From Episyrphus balteatus (Eukaryota > Arthropoda > Insecta > Diptera > Syrphidae): DNA of 64,000 bases. The first letter of the stretch is position 1. Each line of letters begins with the position of its first letter. The DNA is taken from contig NC_079136.1 in the NCBI RefSeq assembly GCF_945859705.1, positions 110,690,028 through 110,754,027 of the forward strand, given 5' to 3'. Of the stretch, positions 1 through 10,451 are shown piece after piece. Both the position numbers and the translations under genes were made by a program. The notes below the pieces were generated by a model. It was not told the origin of the DNA. It did no database searches and worked only from the letters and a program-made list of their open reading frames with translations.

Positions 1-1621
1 AAAGCTTTCTGAAAGGAAATTAGGTGTACGACGATGAATGAAATTGAATTTTTATCAACCTTAGATCGACATGTAGAACATTAAGGTAAATATTAAAGTA
101 ACGCCTGTAAAAAAATGTCGCACAAAATGTATAATTTTAAAATTGTCTCCATGGATTTTGAACCTAGCTTCTTGAAATTCATAACTTCTTACCTGGAAAA
201 CTGTAAATACAGAGTTTGAGATGCGCACTTTCATATATCCGGGGTTCCTAAATGCAACCATATGAGTACTTGTATATTTATGCTCACTACAAACGACATC
301 GAAATATTTGTTAAAAACACCTAAATTTTAGCTAAACGTAAAATCAACCAAGAACGAAAAAAAGCATTTATACTTAACAAACACTCAAAGGAAGCTCACA
401 CTTTTATTTGTTTATCTCCCTTAAAGCAAACAAAAAACTGTTCTATTTCTTCTTCAGTTTAAAAATCTATACCTAATTATTGCTCTTATACACAAATAGT
501 TTGCGTTTTTCTATATGCACAATCAATAAAACAACACAAAATATATAACAAAGAATAAAGACGTCATGTTTACTTTTTACTTTACTCTATACCTAAGTAA
601 ATTAAAAGGATAAATATTTGTATTCTTACACTTTCATCTCAATTTATTGGGGATAGTAGAAATGTTTGTCCTTAATTTGATTTATCTTGAATTGTATTTG
701 TCTTTGTATTTGTTTATGCAAATTTTTAAACATGCCATGATTGACAAAAATATGAATTTTAAGTCTTTTAATATTTCCAAATCTTATCTGTTCAATCAAA
801 CGCTGTTTTTGCCTTTATTTTTATTATTTTTAACAAACAGAAAATTTAATCAAACTACATTTTTTTATTCAAAGTAAAAATTGCATAAAACCTTTAAAAG
901 ATCAGAAGCAATTTCAGATCAATAAATCGAAAATCTTTTTGAGGCTTCTGTATATACCTACCTACATAAAAAAAAGAAAAAAAAAGAAATACACACACAC
1001 TGATGGTAAATAAAGTTTCCAAACTGCAATGCACTTCGCCTTCTGAAAAATCTCTGTTAAAGGCCTACATTATATGTGCAAGAGTATGAGTACGAGCTAT
1101 TTGTGTGTATGAATATTGAACAAAGTTATTTCGCTTCAGTAGACATCAAAAGACTGCATAGCTTTATCATTCAGTCCAAAGGACAAGGATTCCCTCGAAG
1201 AGAATGGATCTGAAAATTAACTCATAAACGTTTTCTCTATGCAATACAAACAAGTCTATGATGATAATAAAGACTTCATAGAAGTACGACCAAATGAGTT
1301 CTGTTCTATTAGAATCATAGACGCTATTGGTCTTGAATCTAGATAACAACATACATATATTATAACTCGAAGAAAACGGGTGTGTTTTTTTTAATAATCC
1401 TTTAATAAATATACTCGTATATTTACACAGTGTGAGAATTGAAAGGAGGGAAGGGTTTTAACGAATTTATTGTAGCAGTTTTGATTTTTTTACTATCCAT
1501 TGTGGAAAATTTTGTTAAATAAAATCATAAACAAAGCTATAAGGGTGCTCTGGCCATCATCGGTATGAAGACTTTGTATTCCTTAATTCTCACTATTTCT
1601 AGTAAGACTTTGTCAACATAG
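1..1621. other. AT-rich non-coding sequence, probably intron
   Basis: I see no gene, RNA or clear repeat here. The open frames are short, low-complexity and partly begin at TTG. If the minus-strand receptor gene at 13953-23342 continues to the left, this is part of its second intron. A short CA run near 990 is the only simple repeat of note. Confidence 0.5.
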
Positions 1622-2368
1622 TAGTAGGGGAGCCCGAGATGCTAAATTTGCAGTTACTCGAGCGTCATGGGGACCTATTGGATTGCGAAGATAAGGTTCT
1701 AAAACGAAAAAAGTATATGGAAGTTTTCCATTTAAGTGGGGATAAGAGCTTATAAACACTTCAAAAAAATGTAAAAAAAATACCGTCACATTGAAATACT
1801 CGAGCGGGTCAGATATTAATAGGGTATAATCGCATTGATTTTGTGATAACCGATAAATATTAATCTGACGATTAGACAGTGGTGGGTGGTTAAAAAAAGC
1901 GGTAGAAAAAATAAAAAAAAAATAAGTTATTCTAGCGTGTCAAATTTGGGAAGGCACGTTCAGTGAACTCCAAATAGTGTTCAATTTGAAAAACTGACGA
2001 TTTGGACGTGTCCTACACTTATGAATCATTTTTAAAAATGTAAAAAATTGTTTAACTTAAGTTACTCGGTAGCGTCAGATTTTTCTACTGTAGGTTCAGC
2101 TCGATGTCAGAATCACCCTAAATGATAATCTGACAATAATGTTAAGGATTATTGCTAATCTGACAATTAAAAAAAAAATAATGAAACAGTTTTTCAATAA
2201 AACAATATTTTTCGTTTCTTTTGGTTATTAGGTACTGGATGTAATACTAAATTTGCATATATATGTATGTACATATTATGTACAAAGGTTGATCATTAAT
2301 TTAATATTCATCATCACTGGATTCGTCTTCCGGTTGGTTTCCACTTCTTCAACTTCGTCGTCATCTCG

Positions 2369-2373
2369 TGTTT
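2369..2373. repeat. Target-site duplication, left copy (TGTTT)
   Basis: TGTTT directly precedes the TG of the left LTR and recurs at 6869-6873 directly after the CA of the right LTR. Five base pairs is the usual duplication length for Ty1/copia integrases. Confidence 0.95.
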
Positions 2374-2542
2374 TGATAAAAGAAACGATAGATTTATTTT
2401 ATTTTAAGAGATTACTTTATTGTGAACTTCCTCTGGTGAAATATAAAAGCAAAAGGGAAGAATAAAATAGGAGAGGCAAATAATGAAGTTGACAGTTGAT
2501 TGTTATTCTATAAACACAATGCCTTTTCTTAAGGTGTCAACA
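2374..2542 (-). repeat. 3' LTR of the copia-like element
   Basis: 169 bp, identical by eye to the 5' LTR at 6700-6868. The AATAAA-like words here would serve transcript 3' end formation. Confidence 0.96.
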
Positions 2543-2553
2543 CACACCCCTAC
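2543..2553 (-). promoter_or_regulatory. Polypurine tract
   Basis: On the minus strand GTAGGGGTGTG abuts the 3' LTR, the place and composition expected of the plus-strand primer. It is short and interrupted by T residues, so the exact primer ends are uncertain. Confidence 0.7.
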
Positions 2554-2699
2554 TCAAATTCATAATTGTCGAAATAATTTAAATTACATCTTTTAATTCA
2601 AATTCAAAATTTTATAAATTAAATAAAGTTACGTTAAAACTTCAAAAAGCAAAAATCTTATAATTCATTTAAGTTAATCAAATATAATCAAAAATTACT

Positions 2700-5600
2700 C
2701 TACTCTTCAAAAATCATACCCATCTCCTTGAAATGTTTGAAATGTGGTTTTAATGGCAACTGCTTCGTAAATGCATCCGCTTTCATGTCTTCAGACTTCA
2801 GATAATTGATGTTGATGATTTTTTCTGCTACTGCATCTCTTATGTAATGGTACCGCACATCAATATGTTTCGTTCTACCTTGGTTTGACTGATCAGTTGC
2901 TATATGCTTTGCACTTTGGTTGTCGCAGAACATTTCAACATGTCCGACGTGTAGTTGAAGCTCGATTAAAATGCTACGAAAATATGCCGCATCCTTTGCG
3001 ACCGATGACAGTGTTATGTATTCGGCCTCAGTACTAGATGTGGCCACTATTTTTTGTTTTCGAGATCCCCAGTGGACCGCTCCGCCAGCATAAAGAAACA
3101 CGAAGCCTGATTGAGATTTTCTATCGTTTGTATCTGCAGCCCAATTAGAATCTGAGTACGCTAAGATTTGTTGATTTGTTTTTCTGTATACTATTTTTGC
3201 AGTCTTGGTGCCGATTAGATATTTTACGACGTTTACCGCTGCGTTCCAATGCTGACGTCTAGGGTCTTCAACACACTGAGAAAGAATATTCACAATGTAC
3301 GAGATGTCTGGTCGGCTGAAATTGGACAGGTAAAGCAAGCGTCCCACTATTTGCCGATATGCTGTGATATCCACCTTCTCATTTTCACCTTTGATGGTTG
3401 GTTCTTTTTGAATGATGAGTTTGACTTGTGATGGTAAGCGAGATGGTTTTGCTTCACTTAAATTGTATGACCGTATCAGACTGTTGATGTATCCCATTTG
3501 CCTTATGTTGATTTCTCCGTTGTTCCTCGTGATTTCAAGTCCCACACATAGTTTTGGTTCACCCAAATAGCGTATATCAAACTCCTTTGATAGTGCGGCA
3601 TAAATCAATGAGTATTCTTCGGTGTTGTTTGTTGCCAAAAGGAGATCATCAACATAAACGGTGATAATAGTGATTGTTTTCTTAATAATTTTATAATATA
3701 TACATTTGTCATATGATGACTGGTTAAATTCGAGATTCTTTAAAGTCTTATCCAATTTAAAGTTCCATTGGCGTCCGGACTGTTTAAGACCGTAAATCGC
3801 CTTCTTTAACATACACACCTTGTTTGCAGCGTCGTTGTTGAAAACTTCCGGCTGCTCCATGAAGATGACAGTATCCAGATCGCCGTTTAAATATGCTGCA
3901 GAAACGTCAAGGTGGTATAACTTCAGATTGTGCTCTGCTGCAATTGCTAATGTGAGTCGAATGGAATGGATATTGGCTACCGGGGAATATGTGTCAGTAT
4001 AGTCGACCCCATGAATCTGGTCGAATCCCTTGGCCACCAGCCTCGCTTTTCTTCGCTCAATTGTACCGTCTGGAAAATATTTGGTTTTAAATACCCATTT
4101 TGATTTAATTACCTGCCGCTCATTTGGCCTATCCACCAACACCCAGGTTCCATTTCGAATAAGCGAATCGTACTCTTCTTGCATTGCACTGTACCACTCT
4201 TCCTGATGTTCATTGCTTTCCAGCTGTTTAACGTTAACAGGGTCAACTCCGACGCTGCAGACTTCCTCTTCATCATTGGGTAACTGTGCTGTAGATCCTG
4301 CTTCAGTATATTCGGTTTCGTTCTTTTGTGATTCCTCACGATGCACTTCTTGATCTTCATCAGTTGGTTGTTGTTGTTGTTTTAGGTCTTTAATATCCGG
4401 CACTTGACTCTCAGGCTGTTTTAAATCGAAAACATAGTAGCTTGGTAGAACTCCTTCCCCATTGTTGATATTGGTTTGATTGGACTCCTCTTCCACGAAT
4501 CGTACATCTCTACTTCTGATGACTATGCGGGTTCCAGGTTTCCAAAGACGGTATGTACCACGTTCATTGCTATATCCAACAACTATATGCTCATTGCTTT
4601 TCGATTCAAACTTACCGAGATTACTTCCTTTGTCCAGTACATATGTCCTTGTACCGATACACCTGAATGATGACACGTCCGGTTTGGTACCGGTCCACAG
4701 CTCCTCTGGTGTTAGTTGGCCGTTAATTTTTGTGGGGCACCTGTTGCGAATAAAAGCTGCCGTACAAATTAGTTCTGCCCACAACATATCAGGTAGTTTT
4801 GCTTCCAGCTTTAAACACCTCGCCATTTCAAGTAGGGTCCGGTTGGCCCTCTCTGCTATGCCATTTTGTTGTGGCGTATATGGGGCTGAAAACTCATGGT
4901 CGATTCCGTTTTGTTCCAAAAATTCTTCAAATTTCGAATGCGTGTATTCTGTCCCATTATCTGTTCTGATCGATTTGATTGATTCCCCTGTTTGTTTTTC
5001 TACAAACGCTTTAAAGGCTTTAAATTTGTCTAAAGCTTCGCTTTTCTTTTGCATGAAATATACAAAAATTCTTCGGGAATAATCATCGATGAATGTGATG
5101 AAATATACTGCTTTGCTCAACGATGCAGTTCGCATGGGACCACACAAATCGGAGTGGACCAATTCGAGTTTTCTTTTGGTTCTTTTATTTTCGCTGACAC
5201 TAAAAGGTTTTACACACTGTTTGGCACAAATACACGAAACACAACTGCTTGCATCGGATTTGAACACCTCTGGTAGGCCAGTCACCATTCCAGCTGACTG
5301 AAGTTGTTTCAACGAGGTTATGTTTAAGTGGCCCATTCTCCGGTGCCACAAGTTCAGCGAGTTGTTACTTTCACGTGTGGCTAGAACTCTGTCACTTCTT
5401 GAAACTATATACAAACCACGACTTTGATCAGCTGTGAATAGCAGTGTACCAGTCTTGCTATATATTTTAGCCTTATCGCCTTCGAATACTACCTTAACTT
5501 TGCTACTTGCCGCCTTGCTTACCGAAATTAGATTTTCATTTAAATCGGGTATATAAAGTGTGCGAAACAATTTTATATCTTTTCCGACATTGTTTAGGTA

Positions 5601-6572
5601 CGATGGTAGTAAGGCCTTGCCGATTCCAGCAATTTTGACACGTTGACCATTAGCTAAAGTCACAAACGATTCTTTTGTACACATTTCCAAACTGTCAAAC
5701 AAGGATTTTGTCGAGCACATATGAGAAGTCGCTCCGGAATCAAGGCACCATGTGATGTCATCAGTAGACACACTAAATGCAGACTCCTCCGTAATTACAA
5801 AGCCATATTCCGCTCCTTCTGTCGTACTTGATTGAACAGTTTTCGCCTTTTCTTTATTGTGATAGCAGTCTTTGGCCATGTGTAATTTAATGCCACACAC
5901 ACGGCAAATATAAGGAAAGGTACTACCTTTTTTGTTGTTGTTTGGTGGTTTTCTCGGCTTGAATTTTCCCTTTGTGTATAACGCTGTGCTTTGTTGTCCA
6001 TGCCCATCCTTCTTACGATCGCTGACTTCTAAAAGTCTCGCGCAAACAACGTCGACCTCCGGGTACTTGCTTTGTGCGTCAAATGCAGCTTGGACATCTC
6101 TGTAGTCTTCGGACAGTCCGTCAAGAAGAACTACAACTAATAAATCCTTATCAAGAGTCGCTTCCATTTCCTGCAATTTGTTGACGGTCGTTTTGAATTC
6201 ACGGATATATCCATCCATGCTCAGGTTCACTTCCATCTTCATGTTTATGAGACGTCTGAACTCCTCCGCCTTCTGTCTGGGTCCCTTGCGATCGTAGGTT
6301 TCACCTAGGAAGTCCCAAATTTCTTTGGAAAGCCTTTTGTCTTTTACTAGAGACACTATACTTGGCTCTATCGCCAACAGCAACTCCGCCCTTGCATCCA
6401 TATCTTTGTCGTCCCAACTCGGCTGCTCGGCTGCAGTCTGTGGTCTTGGAATTGTACCATAAACGTAACCAGTAAGCCTCGCTTTATGGAGAACTGCTTC
6501 CATTTGTGGCTTCCAAGAAGCAAAATTTTCTCCATTGAAGAGTTGGATGCGGCCATGAATGTTCGTGCCCAT
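2700..6572 (-). CDS. copia-like Gag-Pol polyprotein, 1290 aa
   Basis: One uninterrupted frame from ATG (6572) to TAG. A Gag region (about 1-215) leads to a CCHC zinc knuckle (C223, C226, H231, C236). The aspartic protease site is D278-S-G280. An HHCC integrase zinc site (H410, H415, C444, C447) precedes an integrase core with D475, D538 and E574; the last two are separated by exactly 35 residues (DD35E). Reverse transcriptase spans about 805-1050, with D889 and the YVDD box (D975-D976). RNase H follows, with D1141, E1184 and D1217. All key residues are present. A 127-bp leader separates the ORF from the 5' LTR. There is no frameshift between gag and pol, as in copia. ORFs on the opposite strand, including a 200-codon one at 4480-5082, are shadows of this gene. 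Confidence 0.98.
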   Translation of the reverse strand: MGTNIHGRIQLFNGENFASWKPQMEAVLHKARLTGYVYGTIPRPQTAAEQPSWDDKDMDARAELLLAIEPSIVSLVKDKRLSKEIWDFLGETYDRKGPRQKAEEFRRLINMKMEVNLSMDGYIREFKTTVNKLQEMEATLDKDLLVVVLLDGLSEDYRDVQAAFDAQSKYPEVDVVCARLLEVSDRKKDGHGQQSTALYTKGKFKPRKPPNNNKKGSTFPYICRVCGIKLHMAKDCYHNKEKAKTVQSSTTEGAEYGFVITEESAFSVSTDDITWCLDSGATSHMCSTKSLFDSLEMCTKESFVTLANGQRVKIAGIGKALLPSYLNNVGKDIKLFRTLYIPDLNENLISVSKAASSKVKVVFEGDKAKIYSKTGTLLFTADQSRGLYIVSRSDRVLATRESNNSLNLWHRRMGHLNITSLKQLQSAGMVTGLPEVFKSDASSCVSCICAKQCVKPFSVSENKRTKRKLELVHSDLCGPMRTASLSKAVYFITFIDDYSRRIFVYFMQKKSEALDKFKAFKAFVEKQTGESIKSIRTDNGTEYTHSKFEEFLEQNGIDHEFSAPYTPQQNGIAERANRTLLEMARCLKLEAKLPDMLWAELICTAAFIRNRCPTKINGQLTPEELWTGTKPDVSSFRCIGTRTYVLDKGSNLGKFESKSNEHIVVGYSNERGTYRLWKPGTRIVIRSRDVRFVEEESNQTNINNGEGVLPSYYVFDLKQPESQVPDIKDLKQQQQPTDEDQEVHREESQKNETEYTEAGSTAQLPNDEEEVCSVGVDPVNVKQLESNEHQEEWYSAMQEEYDSLIRNGTWVLVDRPNERQVIKSKWVFKTKYFPDGTIERRKARLVAKGFDQIHGVDYTDTYSPVANIHSIRLTLAIAAEHNLKLYHLDVSAAYLNGDLDTVIFMEQPEVFNNDAANKVCMLKKAIYGLKQSGRQWNFKLDKTLKNLEFNQSSYDKCIYYKIIKKTITIITVYVDDLLLATNNTEEYSLIYAALSKEFDIRYLGEPKLCVGLEITRNNGEINIRQMGYINSLIRSYNLSEAKPSRLPSQVKLIIQKEPTIKGENEKVDITAYRQIVGRLLYLSNFSRPDISYIVNILSQCVEDPRRQHWNAAVNVVKYLIGTKTAKIVYRKTNQQILAYSDSNWAADTNDRKSQSGFVFLYAGGAVHWGSRKQKIVATSSTEAEYITLSSVAKDAAYFRSILIELQLHVGHVEMFCDNQSAKHIATDQSNQGRTKHIDVRYHYIRDAVAEKIININYLKSEDMKADAFTKQLPLKPHFKHFKEMGMIFEE

Positions 6573-6685
6573 GGTTTGAGGTTATGTTTTGTGAACTCGA
6601 TGGAAAAGTCACCAGCAAAATAATTTCGTGTGAAATTTTTACGAAATATCAAATCCTTGATATTTATTGGGATGTTTGAAAAAGC

Positions 6686-6699
6686 CTGGGCCTATAACC
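6686..6699 (-). promoter_or_regulatory. Primer-binding site, half-tRNA initiator-Met type
   Basis: Directly inside the 5' LTR the minus strand reads GGTTATAGGCCCAG. This is complementary, with one mismatch, to the anticodon-arm part of fly initiator tRNA-Met (CTGGGCCCATAACC) rather than to its 3' end. Copia is known to prime from a cleaved half of tRNA-iMet, so the same priming mode is inferred here. Confidence 0.85.
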
Positions 6700-6868
6700 T
6701 GATAAAAGAAACGATAGATTTATTTTATTTTAAGAGATTACTTTATTGTGAACTTCCTCTGGTGAAATATAAAAGCAAAAGGGAAGAATAAAATAGGAGA
6801 GGCAAATAATGAAGTTGACAGTTGATTGTTATTCTATAAACACAATGCCTTTTCTTAAGGTGTCAACA
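6700..6868 (-). repeat. 5' LTR of the copia-like element
   Basis: On the minus strand it starts TGTTGACACC and ends TTTTATCA. It is identical by eye to 2374-2542. It contains an AT-rich TATA-like stretch (TTTTATATTT) and AATAAA words, so it could carry both promoter and polyadenylation signals. At 169 bp it is shorter than the Drosophila copia LTR. Confidence 0.96.
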
Positions 6869-6873
6869 TGTTT
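6869..6873. repeat. Target-site duplication, right copy (TGTTT)
   Basis: Exact match to 2369-2373, fixing the insertion point inside the older TIR element. Confidence 0.95.
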
Positions 6874-7827
6874 CTGTAAGCAAGAATGGTTATGATAATC
6901 TTTCTTTCGTATGATATTAAAAAGTAAACGTACCTGAATTCTTAAGTTTTGCTCGTCTGATCTTTTACGAAAGAAAAAACTACCCCAAATCCAAGAACAT
7001 TACGTTATGACCAGGCGATCAAAACTTCTATGTATATTAATTAAAGATGGGGCTTCCGCCATAAATATATTATTGTCACGTTATTCCTCGATATACAAAA
7101 ATTTAAGTATTAGACCGGTTTGGAAATTCTCCGGTCATGAATTCCATAGAAGACGCCTTTTGGAGCTTATTCCCTTTGACACGTTTTTTTATCAAATTTT
7201 ATGAATTCTTTAGATTTTTTTAAGTCAATTCGTACCCACATAAAGTTTAAGTAAATGAGACAAAAAATTTAAGATATTTCGACAAACACGTTAAAAATTC
7301 AGCAACATGAACCAATAAGTTGTATTTTTTTGTAACTGTACTTTTATGCTTTATCGATGGTTTTGGCTAAATTGCCCCATGAAAACCGTCAGATTATATG
7401 TTTTTCGTGTTCCTGATAAAATTCCCTTCAGAATAAAAAAAAAATTAATCGCGCTCGAGTATTTCCAAGTGACGTTTTTTTTTACAACTTTGTGCCTCCC
7501 CCATTTTCTTATGCCACGCTCAAATTGTAAGATTATTGAAATATACACTTTTCTGGATGTACTTAACCTACCATTCCTTAATCTGACGCGCTTGAGTATT
7601 TCCGAAGATCGATTTTTTTTTACTAATCTGACGGGCTGCCCACAAAGAACAATGTATCAAGCATTTTTATTTGGTAAGAGTACATTACTGAGTACAAGCT
7701 TTCTCCCCATATGATTTTCTGACGCGCTCGAGTAACGCGCGAAATCCCTTCCTGGGCTCCCCTACTATAGAGAGAGAACATTATATTAATCGATTCACTT
7801 AGTTTTCAGTTGGTCAATACCAAATTT

Positions 7828-7848
7828 AAAAAAAAAAAAAAAAAAAAA
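7828..7848. repeat. Poly(A) run
   Basis: An uninterrupted run of about 21 A lies between the split TIR element and the next DNA element. No retroposon body is evident next to it. Confidence 0.8.
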
Positions 7849-7886
7849 TAAGTTTAAAAGTTCATTGTCAAAAAAATATATAGGTA

Positions 7887-9013
7887 CACTGAAAATAATA
7901 AATTTCGTAAAATTACGAAAATCGTTTCATACACTACATTTTCGTTGGCCCAACGAAACCTTCGTTGGCTCAACGAAAATATGTAATTTTTCATAATATG
8001 AAAACCTTCATCAATTAATGAAAACGTTTCATACACTTTTTCTCCCTTTTTAGTGCCAAAAAATCCAATTCAATGAAAAGATTCATCAATTAACGAAAAA
8101 TTTCATACTCATTTTAAAGAATAAAAATAAGAATTTTTTCCTTACTTTATTAAAATTTTAATTAAGTAACGAAAAAATTCATTAACCTATGAAATTCAAC
8201 ATTAACTAACGAAAATCTTCATAAGCTTATGAAAATTCTTCATATACTAATGAAATATTACATTGGCTTATAAAAAAATACATCAGTTAACGAAAAAAAT
8301 CGTTGCCTTACAAAAAAAAAAACGTAGACTTGGGTGCATTTCTGTTTTAATGATTAAAAATTGAATCTTGCTTTATATAGTTCACATTAGGTTTTTGTTT
8401 AAAAATCTATGTAAGCTGAGCTGAATATAAAAAATATTTGCGTATTGACAAGGTGTCTCACGATAAGTCGGACTCATCAGTTGACTTAAGTGAGCTCCAC
8501 CGGGTCGAAACGCCAATTTTTGGTTTGGACTATTGAATCAATGATTTAACAGGTCCAATTAAATATTTATAAAAATAAAAATGAATGAAAAAATTCGTAG
8601 GTTAACGAAAAAATTCGTAATTCTACGAAAAGAATGTAAAAATAATCTACTAAAAAAATAATTAATACAACGAAAAGTTTCGTTAGCTAACGAATATTTT
8701 TTCGTAATTTAATTAAAATATTCATAAAATTTACGAAAAACTTCGTTAGTTTACGAAAGTTTTAATTAAATTTTACGTTAATTGATGAAAAAATTTCGTA
8801 AAGTGATGTAAAAATTCATTAATTCTCGATCAAAATTTTTTATGAAAAATTTCATTAAAATACGAAAGTTTTCGTTAATTGATGAAGTTCTTCATTAACG
8901 TATGAAAGCCATTTCGTTGAGCCAATTAAATTTTTCACCGGCTGAAAATTAATTAAATTTTCGTTGGCTCAACGAATTTTTTCGTTGTATTTACGTAAGG
9001 ATTTGGTTCAGTG
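7887..9013. mobile_element. TA-flanked element rich in TTCGTTA-type words
   Basis: The ends read CACTGAA (7887-7893) and TTCAGTG (9007-9013), flanked by TA on both sides. The interior is packed with short words such as TTCGTTA, AACGAAAA, TTCATTAA and CCAACGAA in both orientations, especially 7890-8330 and 8590-8990, so each half can fold on itself and on the other. No coding capacity is seen. I infer a 1.13-kb non-autonomous DNA element. Confidence 0.6.
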
Positions 9014-9130
9014 TATAATGAAATTTAAGACTCTAACAAAACGTTGATACAAACATTTTATGACACGTTTTCAACTAATACTGCTACTAATTACTGTTTT
9101 ATTATTTCATGCTGACCCCAACCGTATAAG

Positions 9131-10451
9131 GTAAGATAGCGGGCCCAAATAAGGCCCTGTTCCCAAAAAGGCCCACTCGCAGAAAACACAGAAACGAACA
9201 AATAACGGGACTTTTTTTTTGCTCGTCGAGGGGAAAAGTTATACCAAATTATAAAAAATTAGTGTGTTCATGGGCGTACACACCATTGGGGAAAGCGGGG
9301 CGGTGCCCCGGGGCCCCCGACACGCCAGGGCCCCGACTGGAGACAGTGCAGAGAAGTCAAGTTATTATATAAAAGTAACGAGGCAAAAATATAACATATT
9401 CGGACACAAGAGAAACAAATTATATTCTTCATTGCAATGCATACTGAATTGGTAGCCACAGTAATATTTCATCTAAAAAAATTACTACATCAGGGGCCCC
9501 AAAAAAAATTGTTTTGTTTGAAAAAAAAAAAAATGTTACTTGAATAATCTTAGAGACCAAATAATCATACATCAGGGGCTCCCAAAAAAAATGCAGGGCG
9601 TATGCCTATACGTACTTTATGATTTGTTCTTATTTTCTACATTAAAGGGGCCCCCAATATCAAAGGAGCCCAAAAATTTAGTATTGCCCCGGGGCCCGGC
9701 AACTCAACGTACGCCCCTGAGTGTGTTTAGTGTTCTTTTTTAACAAATTTCAAGAAAGTAAGTATGTAAGTATGCCCGCATAATATACGTATAATATTTG
9801 GAGTAAATTATAACATTATTTGTTTGTAAAAAATGTTTGATTGTTAGTTCCTAATAAGGCCCAAACAATAAAAGATGGGATTTATTTACTGGGCACACGC
9901 AAATTTTGTTTTTAATTTATTGTTTTTATTTTGTATTTTTAATGTGTTTCAGACAAAATGTCAACTTTTTCCAAAAAAAGGGCCATTACTTGAATAGAGG
10001 CCGATATGAAAAATGCATTGCAGGCTGTGGAACGCGGAATTGGAATGCCCTGAAGGATGCACATGAGCAACTTTAATTAAATCAATTACATTAGTTAGTT
10101 TTTGAAAAGTTTTTTTTTTTTGTGATATTTTTGCCAAGAAAGATATTTTAGTTTTACAATTTTTATGCAAGAAATAAAGTTTTAAGTATTTTGTCTATGT
10201 TTTTTTTTTTTTTTTTTTGTTAAATTAGGTTTTTTTTGCGCAATTCTGAAAATAAAACTGAGTGGGCCTTATTAGGAACAACGTAAGCTTTTTTTTAATA
10301 TCGCAAAAGTATACTATAAATAATAAAATCTATGTTTTCGTGTAGATAAAATGACAAAGAATCATAAGATTTTTAGTTTACTCGGATAGTCTCAAAAATT
10401 TAGCAGATATTAAGAAAAATCTCTTAGGTGGGCCTTATTTCGCCCCTCTAC
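9131..10451. mobile_element. GGGCC/AAATAAGGCCC inverted-repeat element
   Basis: The outer ends are imperfect inverted copies of a GTA...GGGC...AAATAAGGCCC motif (9131-9157 and 10430-10451). An inner inverted pair built on GTTCCTAATAAGGCCCA occurs at 9847-9863 and 10263-10279. The element is interrupted by the hAT-like insertion at 9269-9719, leaving about 860 bp. No coding ORF is evident. Boundaries are approximate because no target duplication was found. Confidence 0.5.
9269..9719. mobile_element. hAT-like non-autonomous element, GGGGCC-rich family, short copy (451 bp)
   Basis: It starts CATGGGCGTAC and ends GTACGCCCCTG, and is flanked by a perfect 8-bp duplication AGTGTGTT (9261-9268 and 9720-9727). 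An 8-bp duplication with CAG-type ends is the hAT signature. The subterminal regions are strongly GC-rich (GGGGCCCC-like) in otherwise AT-rich DNA. The same family recurs at 18345 and 48055-49327. No transposase is encoded. Confidence 0.85.

Larger units (their letters stand above)
2374..6868 (-). mobile_element. Complete copia-like (Ty1/copia) LTR retrotransposon
   Basis: This 4495-bp element lies on the minus strand. It has two 169-bp LTRs with TG...CA ends, a 5-bp target duplication TGTTT (2369-2373 and 6869-6873), a primer-binding site next to the 5' LTR, a purine-rich tract before the 3' LTR, and one uninterrupted ORF. By eye the two LTRs are identical along their whole length, which indicates a very recent insertion because LTRs are copied from one template at integration. 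The order protease, integrase, reverse transcriptase, RNase H places it in Ty1/copia rather than gypsy. All visible parts look intact, so it could be autonomous. Confidence 0.97.
1624..7765. mobile_element. TIR DNA transposon, non-autonomous, split by a copia insertion
   Basis: The ends are inverted: GTAGGGGAGCCC at 1624-1635 and its exact reverse complement at 7754-7765, each flanked by TA (1622-1623 and 7766-7767). Without the copia insertion and one target duplication the element is about 1.64 kb. Subterminal motifs related to TACTCGAGCGNGTCAGA lie at about 1654, 1796 and 2062 on the left, and in opposite orientation at about 7451, 7582 and 7717 on the right, as expected for a transposase-binding end structure. 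No transposase ORF is visible, so I infer a non-autonomous element. TA flanks suggest Tc1/mariner-like integration, but the superfamily is not proven. Confidence 0.7.

Noticed and set aside
647..877. Short ORFs that begin at TTG, here and in many other places
   Set aside because: TTG is not a normal start in insect nuclear genes, and these frames are hydrophobic, low-complexity chance products of AT-rich DNA.
4480..5082. 200-codon plus-strand ORF
   Set aside because: It lies antisense to the integrase and reverse-transcriptase linker of the copia-like ORF and has no domain of its own; it is a shadow frame.
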